A stretch of 64,000 bases of DNA from Novosphingobium piscinae (GCF_014230355.1 NZ_JACLAX010000001.1:422068-486067), one strand, 5' to 3'. Positions 9,548 to 19,846 are shown, counted from the stretch's first letter. Program-made: numbers and translations. The notes: a model not told the origin generated them from the letters alone.

Positions 9548-10057
9548 TTGCCCTACTTCACCGAAACCTCCCGCCCCGATGAGCCCCGCTTCGAGTTCCT
9601 GTTCGAGATCGCCCTGACCTGGAAGGCGATCCAGTCGATCCCGAACATGCCCTCGGGCGCCGGTCGCGGCGCCACCTACCTCGATACCGGGACGATCACC
9701 GGTCCCCATCTCAACGGCCGGGTGGTCCCGCAGAGCGGCGCGGACTGGGCGCTGTTCCGCCCGGACCAGGTGCTGGGCCTCGATGCGCGCTACATGCTGG
9801 AGGCCGAGGACGGCACGCTGATCCTGATGCGCAACACCGGCTATCTGGCCGGACGTGCGCCTGATGTGATCCCGCGGATCCAGAAGTGGATGTTCGAGAA
9901 CGGCCCGCCTGTTCCTTTCGAGGACTACTACCTGCGAACCACGCCGACGTTCGAAGTGGAAGAGGGCCGTTACGACTGGTTGATGCGCACCGTGGTGGTC
10001 GGTATCGGTACCCGCCAGCTGACAGGCAACACGATCCGCTACTTCGCGCTGCTGTGA
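9548..10057 (+). CDS. DUF3237 domain protein
   Basis: 169 aa. Starts with TTG at 9548; the strong Shine-Dalgarno GGAGG (9537-9541) spaced six bases before it decides this start. The DUF3237 pattern is clear: RFEFLFEIALTW, GATYLDTGTITGPHLNGRVVPQSGADW, then LMRNTGY and a C-terminal beta strand pair (RTVVVGIGTR). It forms a small beta-barrel. Members of this family have, as I recall, been implicated in the decarboxylation that makes the stilbene in the phenylcoumaran pathway of Sphingobium SYK-6; that would fit the nearby dioxygenase and GMC genes. Stop overlaps the next ATG. Confidence 0.88.
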   Translation: MPYFTETSRPDEPRFEFLFEIALTWKAIQSIPNMPSGAGRGATYLDTGTITGPHLNGRVVPQSGADWALFRPDQVLGLDARYMLEAEDGTLILMRNTGYLAGRAPDVIPRIQKWMFENGPPVPFEDYYLRTTPTFEVEEGRYDWLMRTVVVGIGTRQLTGNTIRYFALL

Positions 10058-11757
10058 TGGACACCTCCTACGCGGGCCAGGCCGCCGCGCTGCGCCGGCA
10101 TCTGGAGATCCTCCCGTTGCGCGACCGCGCAGCGCAACTGGCGCCCGAGCTAGTCGAGCCAGGCCTGGCCGACATGCTGCTGGACCAGGCGGCCCGGTTC
10201 GCAAGGGACGTGCTGGAGCCGTTGGCACCGGACCTGGACCGCGGAGCGGTGACCGTCGAGGGCGGGCGCGTCCGTACCAGCGCCGCCTACCGCGAGGCCT
10301 GGCAGTCCTTCGCTGCGATGGGTTGGCTGGGCATGGCGGCGCCAGCCCCCCATGGCCAGGGCCTGCCGTTACCGTTTGTCACGGCCTGCGAAGAGCTGTT
10401 CAACCGCGGCTCCGCGGCCTTCACCATGCTGGCTACGCCAGGCCGCACCGGGGCCACCCTCTTGCTCGAGTGCGCGGCCCCCGCCCTGCGCGAGCAATGG
10501 GTCCCGCATCTGCTCGACGGGAGCTGGGCGGCGACAATCTGCATTTCCGAACCCGATGCCGGTTCAGACGTCGGGCGGATCCGCACCCGCGCCCGGGCTG
10601 ATGGCGACCGCTGGCTGGTCTCCGGCGAAAAGTGCTGGATCTCGTTCGGGGACCATGATCTGGCGTCCCGTATCGGCCACCTGATGCTGGCCCGTAGCCT
10701 CGATGCGCCCGGCGCCCGAGGGCTCAGCCTGTTCCTCGTTCCCTCGACCCACACGGACGGCAGCCCCAACGGGGTCCGCCTACACCGGGTCGAGGAAAAG
10801 CTCGGCCTCCACGGCTCGCCAACCTGCGTGCTGGGTTTCGCCGAGGCCGAAGCCCAGCTGATCGGTCCCGAAGGCCGGGGGCTGCAACAGATGTTCCGGA
10901 TGATGCTGTTGATGCGCCTGTCCTGTGGCCCTCAGGGTTCGGGCGTGGCCAGCGCGGCACTGGACACCGCCTGGGGCTATGCCCGGGACCGGCGTCAAGG
11001 TGGCCGCCCGGATCAGCCGCCGCTGCCGCTGGTGGCTCACGCCGATGTGCAGCGCCAGCTGCTGGCCATGATGGCCCGGGTCGAACTTGCCCGCGGACTG
11101 AACCTGATCACCGCGCTTGTGATGGAACTCGCCGATCGAACGGCAGAACCGGCCGAACGGGAAGAGCTGCTGGCGCTGGTCCAGTTCCTGCTGCCGCTGG
11201 TCAAGGACGGCGGCGCCTGGGCCGCGTTCGACGTGGCGAGCGGTGCCCTGCAGGTGTTGGGGGGTGCCGGCTACACCAGCGAATGGCCGGTGGAACGGCA
11301 TCTGCGCGATGCGCGGGTCTTTCCGGTGTTCGAGGGCACCACAGGGATCCAGGCGATCGATCTGGTTCATCGCCGGCTGTGGAAAGACCGCGCTTCGGGG
11401 ATTACCGCCTTCCTCGCCATGGCGCGTGCGGACAGTGCTGATTGTCCGGAACTGTCCGCGGCTCTTGACCGGCTGGAGCGCACCGTGCGAGCCCTTCGGG
11501 ATTGGGAGTCCGATCCCCGAAACGCCGAAGCCGGCGCCACGGCCTTTCTTGACCTGTGCACGGCCTGCGCACACGGCTGGGTAGCCGCCCGGATTCAGCG
11601 GCTGGCCGGGGATGACGATACCGGGACATCGATGGCGGCCGCGGCGCAGTTCCACCTTGCCGAACTGGATGCACACAGCGCGCGGATGGCGCAGTTGGCA
11701 ACGCTCGGGGCAGACCGACTCACTCCGCTCGCACGCGCCGCAGGCCTGACGCCATGA
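10057..11757 (+). CDS. large acyl-CoA dehydrogenase
   Basis: 566 aa, in the range of the long ACAD subgroup (DmdC-like, about 590 aa) rather than the 380-aa classic enzymes. Seen: FAD/substrate segment TICISEPDAGSDVG, the ACAD signature GGAGYTSEWPVERHLRDAR, and the catalytic-base region FEGTTGIQAIDL, followed by a C-terminal helical extension of about 130 residues. Introduces a 2,3-double bond into an acyl-CoA. ATG overlaps the DUF3237 stop (TGATG), so it is the last gene of the plus-strand operon and converges on the MarR gene 12 bp away. The substrate may be a phenylpropanoyl-CoA (inference). Confidence 0.9.
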   Translation: MDTSYAGQAAALRRHLEILPLRDRAAQLAPELVEPGLADMLLDQAARFARDVLEPLAPDLDRGAVTVEGGRVRTSAAYREAWQSFAAMGWLGMAAPAPHGQGLPLPFVTACEELFNRGSAAFTMLATPGRTGATLLLECAAPALREQWVPHLLDGSWAATICISEPDAGSDVGRIRTRARADGDRWLVSGEKCWISFGDHDLASRIGHLMLARSLDAPGARGLSLFLVPSTHTDGSPNGVRLHRVEEKLGLHGSPTCVLGFAEAEAQLIGPEGRGLQQMFRMMLLMRLSCGPQGSGVASAALDTAWGYARDRRQGGRPDQPPLPLVAHADVQRQLLAMMARVELARGLNLITALVMELADRTAEPAEREELLALVQFLLPLVKDGGAWAAFDVASGALQVLGGAGYTSEWPVERHLRDARVFPVFEGTTGIQAIDLVHRRLWKDRASGITAFLAMARADSADCPELSAALDRLERTVRALRDWESDPRNAEAGATAFLDLCTACAHGWVAARIQRLAGDDDTGTSMAAAAQFHLAELDAHSARMAQLATLGADRLTPLARAAGLTP

Positions 11758-11769
11758 CCGCTGCGGCGC

Positions 11770-12243
11770 TCAGTCGTGGATGCGCGTCAACAGCTCGATC
11801 AGGGTTCTGACCTCTTTGGCGGTGAACCGCGACTTCAGCCACTTCTCGTGTTCGGCAATGGCCGCCTTGGCAACAATCAGGGCCTGCCGCCCCGGCTCGG
11901 TCAGGTTGAGCGTCTGCTTGCGTCCGTCGACCGGAGACTTGCCGCGGACCAGATAGCCCCGGTCCTGCAGCCGGTTGACGATGGCCATGGTCGTCGCCCG
12001 GTCCATCCGCATGCGCTGGGCCAGATCGGTCTGGGCGATATCCGGGTGGTCGTCCACCAGCCACAGCACCGAAACCTGCTTCTGCGTCAGGTCGAGATGG
12101 GCGAAGGTCTCGCAGAAATGGCGGTAGACCGCACCGTGGGCCAGACGGATGTGGAACCCCACGATGTCGCGGATGGCGCCGATGTCGTCATCGCCCTCGA
12201 CATGGGGCGTGGTCGGAACCAGCGTTTCCTTCATCGGTGCCAT
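11770..12243 (-). CDS. MarR family transcriptional regulator
   Basis: 157 aa from ATG 12243 (AGGA about 9 bp upstream); an in-frame ATG at 12318 would add 25 residues. Winged helix seen at about residues 50-115: DLTQKQVSVLWLVDDHPDIAQTDLAQRM, the recognition helix RMDRATTMAIVNRLQDRGYL, and the wing RGKSPVDGRKQTLNLTEPG. MarR proteins usually repress aromatic catabolic operons and are released by an aromatic ligand; DesX of SYK-6 does this for vanillate/syringate genes. It lies downstream of an ALDH and converges on the acyl-CoA dehydrogenase. Candidate for binding the repeats near 13.9 and 15.3 kb (inference). Confidence 0.88.
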   Translation of the reverse strand: MAPMKETLVPTTPHVEGDDDIGAIRDIVGFHIRLAHGAVYRHFCETFAHLDLTQKQVSVLWLVDDHPDIAQTDLAQRMRMDRATTMAIVNRLQDRGYLVRGKSPVDGRKQTLNLTEPGRQALIVAKAAIAEHEKWLKSRFTAKEVRTLIELLTRIHD

Positions 12244-12290
12244 GCGATCATCCTGCGCCGCGCTTCGCAGGTCGTGCCGCAAATGTCGAG

Positions 12291-12331
12291 AAAAAGCGAT
12301 CCGGGACGCGGCGGTCAAGGCCGCGCCCCGG
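12291..12331 (-). terminator. Rho-independent terminator after the ALDH gene
   Basis: Arms CCGGGACGCGGC (12301-12312) and GCCGCGCCCCGG (12320-12331) pair with one mismatch around a 7-nt loop. Read on the minus strand, the hairpin is followed within five bases by a run of five T (12291-12295). It separates the ALDH gene from the MarR gene. Confidence 0.7.
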
Positions 12332-12341
12332 ATGACACCGG

Positions 12342-13853
12342 TTAGAGCTGGACGATGACGGTCTTGGTTTCGAGATAAGCATCGACCCCCTGACGGCCCT
12401 GTTCACGCCCAATCCCGGATTCCTTGTAACCCCCGAACGGCAATGCGGTGTCAATCACCCCGTGACAGTTGCCCCAGACAGTTCCGGATTTGATCTTGCT
12501 CGCCAGCCGATGGAGTGTCGCCACATCCTTGGTCCAGACCCCGGCCCCAAGGCCGAAGCAGGTATCATTCGCAGCCTTGGCAACCTCGTCCAGATCATCG
12601 AAGCGCTGGGCCACGACCACCGGGCCGAAAATTTCCTCGCGCACCACGCTCATCTGGGGATTGACGTTCACCAGCACGGTGGGGTTCACGTAGTAGCCGT
12701 CCGCTGCCGGCGCATCACCGCCCACAGCCACACTGGCACCATCGCGCTTGCCCGCTTCGATGTAGCCCATCACCCGGTTGAACTGCTCTTGCGAGACCAG
12801 CGGGCCGGTGTGCCCATCAGGATCGAGCGAGGGCCGCGGCGCCCAGAACGCTGAGGCCTCGGCAATCCCTTCGATCACCCGGTCGAAGATCGATCGATGG
12901 GCGTAGAGGCGCGAGCCGGCCACGCAGACCTGCCCAGAATTGAAGAAGATCGCCCCCGCTGCGCCGGCCGACGCCGCGGCCACATCGACATCGGGCATGA
13001 TCACCACCGGCGACTTTCCGCCCAGCTCCAGCGTGACGCGCTTGAGCGTGTCCGTCGCGGTGCGGTTGATCAGCTTGCCAATCTCGGTCGATCCGGTGAA
13101 GGCCACCTTGTCCACGTCCGGGTGCCGCACGAGCCGGTCACCCGCGGTGTGCCCGTTGCCGGTGATGATGTTCAGCACCCCGGCGGGCACGCCCGCCTCG
13201 GCCACGAAGTCGGCAAGGCGCAGGGCCGTAAGCGAGGTCTGCTCGGCAGGCTTGAGGATGATGGTGCATCCCGCAGCCAGGGCCGGGGCAATCTTGAGGC
13301 AGGCCATCAGCAGCGGGAAGTTCCATGGCACGATCTGCGCACAGACACCCACCGGTTCGCGCAGGGTGTAGCTGAACACGGTGCCGCCCGGCATCGTGTA
13401 GGGCGCCGTGGTCTCGCCGCCGATTTTGCTGGCCCAGCCCGCCATGAAGCGCAGCTGGCTGATCGCTCCCGGCACGTCGACCGCCGCGGCCATGCCCTTC
13501 GGCTTGCCGTTGTCGACCGCCTCGATTTCGGACAGTTCGTCAGCATGGGCCTCAAGCAGGTCGGCCAGCCGATGCATCACGCGTTCACGCTGCATCGGCG
13601 CAAGGCCCGACCAGCGCCCATCGTCAAAAGCTAGCCGCGCGGCTGCGACCGCCCGGTCAACATCCGCATCCGAGGCGTCTACGATTTGCCCGATGACCTT
13701 GCCGGAGGACGGATCCTCAACGTCGAGCAGCGCCCCGTGGCTGGACTCGACCCATTCGTTGTTGATGAACAACCGGGGCTTGCGCGCTAGAAACTGCTGC
13801 AGAGCCGGCGAATAGGCGGGCTGCAAGAATCGGGCGGAGGTCATCTCGTTCAT
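12342..13853 (-). CDS. NAD-dependent aldehyde dehydrogenase (phenylacetaldehyde/betaine aldehyde type)
   Basis: 503 aa from ATG 13853, chosen for the AGGGAG about 6 bp upstream; an in-frame start at 13883 is possible. Seen: PWNFPLLM, ILKPAEQTSL, FTGSTEIG, general-base Glu in LELGGKSP and catalytic Cys in NSGQVCVAGSR, then EEIFGPVV and the C-terminal PFGGYKESGIGRE. Resembles the FeaB/BetB-type class acting on aromatic or aliphatic aldehydes. Downstream of purU-folB on the same strand but with its own promoter region, which holds a 16-bp motif shared with the purU/ligM promoter. In context it could oxidise vanillin-like aldehydes (inference). Confidence 0.93.
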   Translation of the reverse strand: MNEMTSARFLQPAYSPALQQFLARKPRLFINNEWVESSHGALLDVEDPSSGKVIGQIVDASDADVDRAVAAARLAFDDGRWSGLAPMQRERVMHRLADLLEAHADELSEIEAVDNGKPKGMAAAVDVPGAISQLRFMAGWASKIGGETTAPYTMPGGTVFSYTLREPVGVCAQIVPWNFPLLMACLKIAPALAAGCTIILKPAEQTSLTALRLADFVAEAGVPAGVLNIITGNGHTAGDRLVRHPDVDKVAFTGSTEIGKLINRTATDTLKRVTLELGGKSPVVIMPDVDVAAASAGAAGAIFFNSGQVCVAGSRLYAHRSIFDRVIEGIAEASAFWAPRPSLDPDGHTGPLVSQEQFNRVMGYIEAGKRDGASVAVGGDAPAADGYYVNPTVLVNVNPQMSVVREEIFGPVVVAQRFDDLDEVAKAANDTCFGLGAGVWTKDVATLHRLASKIKSGTVWGNCHGVIDTALPFGGYKESGIGREQGRQGVDAYLETKTVIVQL

Positions 13854-13914
13854 GGCTTCTCCCTTTTCGTACTGAAGCAGCAACGGTCGAGTCGGGCCGC
13901 CTGCCTTTTAGTAG

Positions 13915-13930
13915 GTATTGCATACAATTT
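13915..13930. promoter_or_regulatory. candidate operator shared with the purU/ligM promoter
   Basis: GTATTGCATACAATTT on the plus strand, 62 bp upstream of the ALDH start. It contains the imperfect palindrome ATTG-N4-CAAT and matches 12 of 16 positions of 15282-15297. Confidence 0.45.
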
Positions 13931-13960
13931 TCTGCAGCCGATGCAAGCCTTGCCAGCAGC

Positions 13961-14362
13961 TCAGCCGATGGCCGATCCGCGCACCAGGCTGGCGGTTGCG
14001 CGGGCGGTGCCGTTGGGCAACGCGCCCGGCTTGACGACGACCACCTCGACCTGGAGCACCCGGGGCTCGGCCAGCAGCTCCTCACCGAGCCGCCGGGCGA
14101 AGGTCTCGATCAGGCCGATGCCCTGCTCGGCCAGGCTCCGGCTCAGCTCGACCACGCGGTTGTAGTCGATCGTGCTGGCGATCGTGTCGCCGTCCGGCGG
14201 CACGACGCCGAGTGTGGCGCCGATCACCAGCGACTGTCGGCGGTCGAGCTCGTGGCCGTGCACGCCGATAAAGGCCTCAACCCGAATGTCGCTGACCGCG
14301 ATCGTCTGCCGCAGCGCCACGGCCAGCGCGGCCGGGCGGATCGAGACATCGCTGCCGGCCAT
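13961..14362 (-). CDS. folB: dihydroneopterin aldolase
   Basis: 133 aa from ATG 14362; a GTG at 14368 overlapping the purU stop is an alternative. Splits 7,8-dihydroneopterin to 6-hydroxymethyl-dihydropterin in folate synthesis. Seen: IRVEAFIGVHGHELDRRQSLV, the conserved pterin-site Glu/His region, TIDYNRVVELSR, and the catalytic lysine segment VVVVKPGALP. Translationally coupled to purU (start within 3-4 bp of its stop). Its place next to purU and opposite ligM-metF-folD suggests it raises the tetrahydrofolate pool needed for O-demethylation (inference). A general housekeeping copy cannot be excluded. Confidence 0.85.
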   Translation of the reverse strand: MAGSDVSIRPAALAVALRQTIAVSDIRVEAFIGVHGHELDRRQSLVIGATLGVVPPDGDTIASTIDYNRVVELSRSLAEQGIGLIETFARRLGEELLAEPRVLQVEVVVVKPGALPNGTARATASLVRGSAIG

Positions 14363-14364
14363 GG

Positions 14365-15225
14365 TCACGCGCTGAACACCACGGTCTTGTTGCCGTCGAC
14401 GAAGACCCGGTCTTCGAGGTGCAGCTGCACGGCCTTGGCCAGGACGCGCCGCTCGATGTCGCGGCCCTTGGCGACGAGATCGTCTGGCAAATCGGCATGG
14501 CTGATCGCCTCGACGTCCTGATGGATGATCGGGCCCTCGTCGAGATCGGCGGTGACGTAGTGCGCGGTGGCGCCGATCATCTTGACCCCGCGGGCATGGG
14601 CCTGGTGGTAGGGCTTGGCGCCCTTGAAGCCGGGCAGGAACGAATGGTGGATGTTGATGCAGCGCCCGGTGAGGAAAGCGGCCATGTCGTCCGAGAGGAT
14701 CTGCATGTAGCGCGCCAACACGACCAGTTCGGCCCCGGACTGTTCGACGATCGCCTGGATCGCCGCTTCCTGCTCCGGCTTGGTGTCCTTGGTGATGGGC
14801 AGATGATGGAATGGCAACTCGCCGATCAGCGACACGTTCAGGGCCTCGCGCGGATGATTGCAGATGATCCCCACCACCTCGATGGGCAGTTCGCCGATGC
14901 GTTGGCGGTACAGCAGGTCGCCCAGGCAGTGGTCGAACTTGCTGACCAGGATCAGCACCTTGCGGCGCTCGGCAGTGGCCCGCACGCGCAGGCTGAGGCC
15001 GAAACGCTCGGACAGGTCGGCGAAGCGCGCGGCGATGCCAGCCGGGGTGGCCTCGGCGCAGTCGAAGCCGATCCGCATGAAGAAACGTTCCGATTCAATG
15101 GCGTTGAACTGCTGGGATTCGCGGATGTTGCCGCCGATCTCGGCGAGCCGGGTGGTCACCGCCGCGACCAGACCGGGGCGGTCGGCACACGACAAGGTCA
15201 GCACGAATTCCTGCTTCACGTCCAT
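14365..15225 (-). CDS. purU: formyltetrahydrofolate deformylase
   Basis: 286 aa; hydrolyses 10-formyl-THF to THF and formate. N-terminal ACT domain (residues 6-80, [13 protein letters not shown]) followed by a formyltransferase fold with the catalytic set Asn191/His193 ([13 protein letters not shown]) and Asp229 (TADLDEGP). Full length. Diverges from ligM over a 130-bp promoter region with several inverted repeats, and is coupled to folB. It would close the C1 route: methyl-THF from LigM, methylene-THF via MetF, formyl-THF via FolD, then formate plus free THF via PurU. Confidence 0.93.
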   Translation of the reverse strand: MDVKQEFVLTLSCADRPGLVAAVTTRLAEIGGNIRESQQFNAIESERFFMRIGFDCAEATPAGIAARFADLSERFGLSLRVRATAERRKVLILVSKFDHCLGDLLYRQRIGELPIEVVGIICNHPREALNVSLIGELPFHHLPITKDTKPEQEAAIQAIVEQSGAELVVLARYMQILSDDMAAFLTGRCINIHHSFLPGFKGAKPYHQAHARGVKMIGATAHYVTADLDEGPIIHQDVEAISHADLPDDLVAKGRDIERRVLAKAVQLHLEDRVFVDGNKTVVFSA

Positions 15226-15259
15226 CTCTCCCGCTAGCGCCGTCCCGCGGCCGGCTTGA

Positions 15260-16765
<1,506 letters not shown>

Positions 16766-16772
16766 TGGTGTC

Positions 16773-16798
16773 GGGCGGGGCGCCACCGCGCTCCGCCC
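16773..16798 (+). terminator. hairpin between ligM and metF
   Basis: Arms GGGCGGGGCG (16773-16782) and CGCTCCGCCC (16789-16798) pair with one G-U wobble around a 6-nt loop. No T-run follows, so partial attenuation or mRNA stabilisation of the ligM segment is likelier than full termination. Confidence 0.35.
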
Positions 16799-16876
16799 CG
16801 GTCCTGTCCCTTCCCCGTTCCCGCCAACAGGTGGCCAGCGCGGCCGGTCCGGTGGCGGCTGGCGAAAGCGTTGTGC

Positions 16877-17752
16877 ATGGCAAACCCGCTGATCCATCCC
16901 AACTGGGATCGCCCCCCGGTCCGTATCACCGAGGGCTACTCGCTCGAGATGACCGCCAAGGACGAGCCCTCGCTGCGCGATGCGGCGCCGCTGATCGCTC
17001 CTGACACCCCGATCGCGATCACCTATCTGCCGGGCGAGGCGATGGCCGCACGGGTCGCCGCGACCGTCGCGGTGCGGGATCTGGGCTTCGAGCCGATGCC
17101 GCACTTCTCGGCGCGGCGCATCCTCTCGCAGGATGATTTCGGTGGTTACCTCAAGGCCGTGGTCGAGCAGGCCGGGGTGCGGCGCTGCTTCATCGTGGCC
17201 GGCGATCCGCCGGCACCCGAGGGTCCCTATGCCGATACCATGGCCCTGCTGGCGACGGGGGCCTTCGAACAGGCCGGGATCCAGGCGATCGGCATCGGCG
17301 GCCACCCCGAAGGCCACCCCAACATGACCCCGGCCGAATGCTGGGACGTGCTCGGCCGCAAGGTGGCCGAGATCGAACGGCGCGGCATGGCACCGCTGAT
17401 CGTCACCCAGTTCGGGTTCGATCCCGATGCCTTCCTTGGCTGGCTCGAGCAGCTGCGCGCCCGCGGCATCGCTTGCCCGGTCCGGATCGGTGTGCCCGGC
17501 CCGGCCGGAATCAAGCGCCTGCTGGCCTATGCCGCCCGCTGCGGGGTCGGGGCCTCGACCGCCGTGCTGAAAAAGTACGGGATCTCCGTCGCCAATCTGC
17601 TCGGCACGGCCGGACCGGACCGGCTGGTCGACGCCTTCGAGCGCGGCCTCGGACCGCAGCATGGCCGCGTGCGGCTGCATTTCTACCCGTTCGGCGGCAT
17701 GGCCAAGACGGTGCAGTGGATCGCCGAGCGCGATGCCCGGACGGCCGGCTGA
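16877..17752 (+). CDS. metF: methylenetetrahydrofolate reductase
   Basis: 291 aa. Converts between 5-methyl-THF and 5,10-methylene-THF; here it would oxidise the methyl-THF made by LigM. Family features: TIM-barrel pattern with PHFSARRI, CFIVAGDPP, IGIGGHPEGHPN and FGFDPDAFLGWLEQLR, and a C-terminal HFYPFGGMAKTVQW. It resembles the short sphingomonad MetF paired with ligM more than E. coli MetF. Start placed at ATG 16877; a TTG two codons upstream is the alternative. Sits 111 bp after ligM and 20 bp before folD. Confidence 0.9.
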   Translation: MANPLIHPNWDRPPVRITEGYSLEMTAKDEPSLRDAAPLIAPDTPIAITYLPGEAMAARVAATVAVRDLGFEPMPHFSARRILSQDDFGGYLKAVVEQAGVRRCFIVAGDPPAPEGPYADTMALLATGAFEQAGIQAIGIGGHPEGHPNMTPAECWDVLGRKVAEIERRGMAPLIVTQFGFDPDAFLGWLEQLRARGIACPVRIGVPGPAGIKRLLAYAARCGVGASTAVLKKYGISVANLLGTAGPDRLVDAFERGLGPQHGRVRLHFYPFGGMAKTVQWIAERDARTAG

Positions 17753-17772
17753 GCGGGGGCAGGACCAGGCCG

Positions 17773-18642
17773 ATGGCACGGATCATTGACGGCAAGCAGA
17801 TGGCCGAAGCGCTCCTGGCGCAGGTTGGGACCGGGATTGCCGAGCGTCTGGCCCGGGGGCAGCACGCCCCGGCCCTGGCCGTGATCCTGGTCGGGGACGA
17901 TCCGGCCAGCAGCATCTACGTCGGTCGCAAGCTGCGCGCCTGCGCCAAGGTCGGGATCACCTCGCGGCAGTACCGGCTCGACCGCGCCGTCAGCCAGGCC
18001 GAGCTGTGCGACCTGATCGACCGGCTCAACGCCGATCCGGACACCCACGGCATCCTCGTGCAGCTCCCCCTGCCGGCGCAGATCGACGCCAACGCCATCC
18101 TCGACCGGATCGTCCCGGCCAAGGACGTCGACGGGTTCCATCCGGTCAATGTCGGGCGGCTCTCCACCGGCAAGGGCCAGGGGCTGGTGCCCTGCACCCC
18201 GCTGGGCTGCATGATGCTGCTCGACAGCGTGATCACCCAGTTCCGCGGGCGCGATGCCGTGGTGATCGGCAAGTCCAACATCGTCGGCAAGCCGATGGCG
18301 CTGCTACTGCTCGAGCGTGAATGCACCGTGACCGTGACCCACATCGCCACGCAGGACCTGCCCGGGATCGTCCGCAAGGCCGACATCGTCGTGGCCGCGG
18401 CCGGCCATGCCGGACTGGTCCGCGGCGACTGGGTCAAGCCGGGCGCCGTGGTGATCGACGTGGGGATCAACCGGATCGCCCTGCCCGACGGCACCACCCG
18501 CATCGTTGGCGACGTGTGCAGCGATGAGATCGCCCACGCCCGTGCCTATACCCCGGTACCAGGCGGCGTCGGGCCGATGACCGTCGCATGCCTGATGGCC
18601 AACACACTCGCCGCCGCCCAGGATCTGGACCGGCCGGGCTAG
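17773..18642 (+). CDS. folD: bifunctional methylene-THF dehydrogenase/methenyl-THF cyclohydrolase
   Basis: 289 aa; oxidises methylene-THF to methenyl-THF and hydrolyses it to 10-formyl-THF. Seen: active-site YVGRKLRACAKVGI with Tyr49 and Lys53, GILVQLPLPAQI, PAKDVDGFHPVN, PCTPLGCM, and the nucleotide loop IGKSNIVGKPMA. Third gene of ligM-metF-folD. Together with divergent purU it gives a complete oxidation route for the methyl group removed by LigM; the formyl-THF synthetase LigH of SYK-6 is not in this window. Confidence 0.95.
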   Translation: MARIIDGKQMAEALLAQVGTGIAERLARGQHAPALAVILVGDDPASSIYVGRKLRACAKVGITSRQYRLDRAVSQAELCDLIDRLNADPDTHGILVQLPLPAQIDANAILDRIVPAKDVDGFHPVNVGRLSTGKGQGLVPCTPLGCMMLLDSVITQFRGRDAVVIGKSNIVGKPMALLLLERECTVTVTHIATQDLPGIVRKADIVVAAAGHAGLVRGDWVKPGAVVIDVGINRIALPDGTTRIVGDVCSDEIAHARAYTPVPGGVGPMTVACLMANTLAAAQDLDRPG

Positions 18643-18696
18643 ATGGCGTGCCGCGCGCGTCCTCCCGCCCTGTCCAACACGGCCGGCGCGTCGTGG

Positions 18697-19110
18697 TCAG
18701 AGCACGATCGGCGCACCGTTCATCAGGCAGATCGCCTTGGTAAATTTGCCCTCGTGCCTGTGGTAGTGGATCAGCTGCGGCAGGTCGAAGCGCTGCCCCG
18801 CCTCGATCGGATAGAGTCCGCTGAAGCCGGATTCGCGGATCCGGTCAGCCGAGAGGGACTTCAAACCGGAAATCCGCACGCGGGCCTCCATGAAAACGTT
18901 GGCGTCGTCCGCCAGATAGCGGTCGACCAGGATCTCTTCGGTGATGTGGTCGTGCAGGAAGCCGTAGAAGGCCTTCAGTTCTGCGCCATTGGAGAACATG
19001 TTGATCCCGCCGATCTCGCATCGAAAGGCGGGTGCCCAGTACGTGAGCACGTCGTCGTAGGCACGCGCTCCGAAGGCCTGTGCATAGGCCAGGTATTCTC
19101 CAAGCTGCAT
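18697..19110 (-). CDS. NTF2/SnoaL-like protein
   Basis: 137 aa from ATG 19110 (GTG 19113 also possible; GAGGA lies just upstream). Cone-shaped NTF2-like fold suggested by length and by AYDDVLTYWAPAFRCEIGG, ELKAFYGFLHDHITEEILVDRYLADDANVFMEARV and a late HYHRHEGKFTKAICLM strand. NTF2-like members include ketosteroid isomerase-type enzymes, dehydratases and, as I recall, the diarylpropane lyase LdpA that makes lignostilbene from beta-1 lignin dimers. The last role would fit this locus but the assignment is only a suggestion. Convergent with folD and divergent from the DoxX-like gene. Confidence 0.8.
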   Translation of the reverse strand: MQLGEYLAYAQAFGARAYDDVLTYWAPAFRCEIGGINMFSNGAELKAFYGFLHDHITEEILVDRYLADDANVFMEARVRISGLKSLSADRIRESGFSGLYPIEAGQRFDLPQLIHYHRHEGKFTKAICLMNGAPIVL

Positions 19111-19126
19111 CACAAAGTCCTCATCA

Positions 19127-19140
19127 GATCAGATCTGATC
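19127..19140. promoter_or_regulatory. 14-bp perfect palindrome upstream of the NTF2-like gene
   Basis: GATCAGATCTGATC lies 17-30 bp before the NTF2-like start codon, at the edge of a strongly AT-rich divergent promoter region (19141-19284). A candidate operator; no regulator gene is adjacent. Confidence 0.45.
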
Positions 19141-19284
19141 AATATATATTTAGGATAATAAGTATCTCAACATTTATTTCTATGAATAATAATACATTTC
19201 TTATCTACGATTATTTTAAATATTATATAAGAATTATGATTTTCTCTATATTGAATAATACACCCAGTTCTCGAGAGGTGTTGA

Positions 19285-19740
19285 ATGAGGATAGTCTACG
19301 GCACATGTCGCATCGCTTTCGGAGGATGGTACCTATTTTCGGGCCTGTGGCATTTCCTGTGGCCCTGGCTGCAGCCGATGGGCTCAACGCCCGAAGCCAT
19401 CGCCTTCACCCGCGCGATGCTGGCCAGCGGCCTATTCGACTGGGTCAAGGCCATCGAGGTGGTAACCGGGTTGCTCATCCTCGCCAACCGGGCGATGCCG
19501 CTGACGGTGATTGCCATCACCCCACTCAACGCCGTTATCGTGTTCTGGAATCTCGTTCTCGACCAGGGCCTGATCGACTACGCCTTCGCGGCATTCACGG
19601 TTGTCGCCAATGCTGTGCTGGCCTGGCCCTGGCGCATGTCCTACTTGCCGCTGCTGGTATGGACCGGCCGTCCCGACTATGGCTTGCGGCCCACTGGAGC
19701 TATCAGCCCGCTGGACCCGGACCAGTGCTCTAGAACCTGA
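19285..19740 (+). CDS. DoxX-like small integral membrane protein
   Basis: 151 aa with four hydrophobic segments (about residues 5-28, 48-68, 72-92, 98-122), the layout of DoxX-type proteins. Start ATG 19285 follows GAGAGGTG. The last 20 residues are polar and run to within four bases of the left end of an IS3 element, so the original C-terminus may have been altered by the insertion. Divergent from the NTF2-like gene across a 145-bp AT-rich spacer. Function unknown. Confidence 0.75.
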   Translation: MRIVYGTCRIAFGGWYLFSGLWHFLWPWLQPMGSTPEAIAFTRAMLASGLFDWVKAIEVVTGLLILANRAMPLTVIAITPLNAVIVFWNLVLDQGLIDYAFAAFTVVANAVLAWPWRMSYLPLLVWTGRPDYGLRPTGAISPLDPDQCSRT

Positions 19741-19846
19741 ACACTGGATCGCCGTGAGGTGGAGTTGAGCTGATCCGGGCAAACCGGATCACTTTAAGTG
19801 GCAGTTTTCTTACCGTAATCTCCCTGGCTGGGAGGAGCGAAGGACG

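Noticed and set aside
12291..12331. Operator dyad for the MarR gene
   Set aside because: A T-run follows the stem on the minus strand and the ALDH stop is just upstream, so a terminator explains it.
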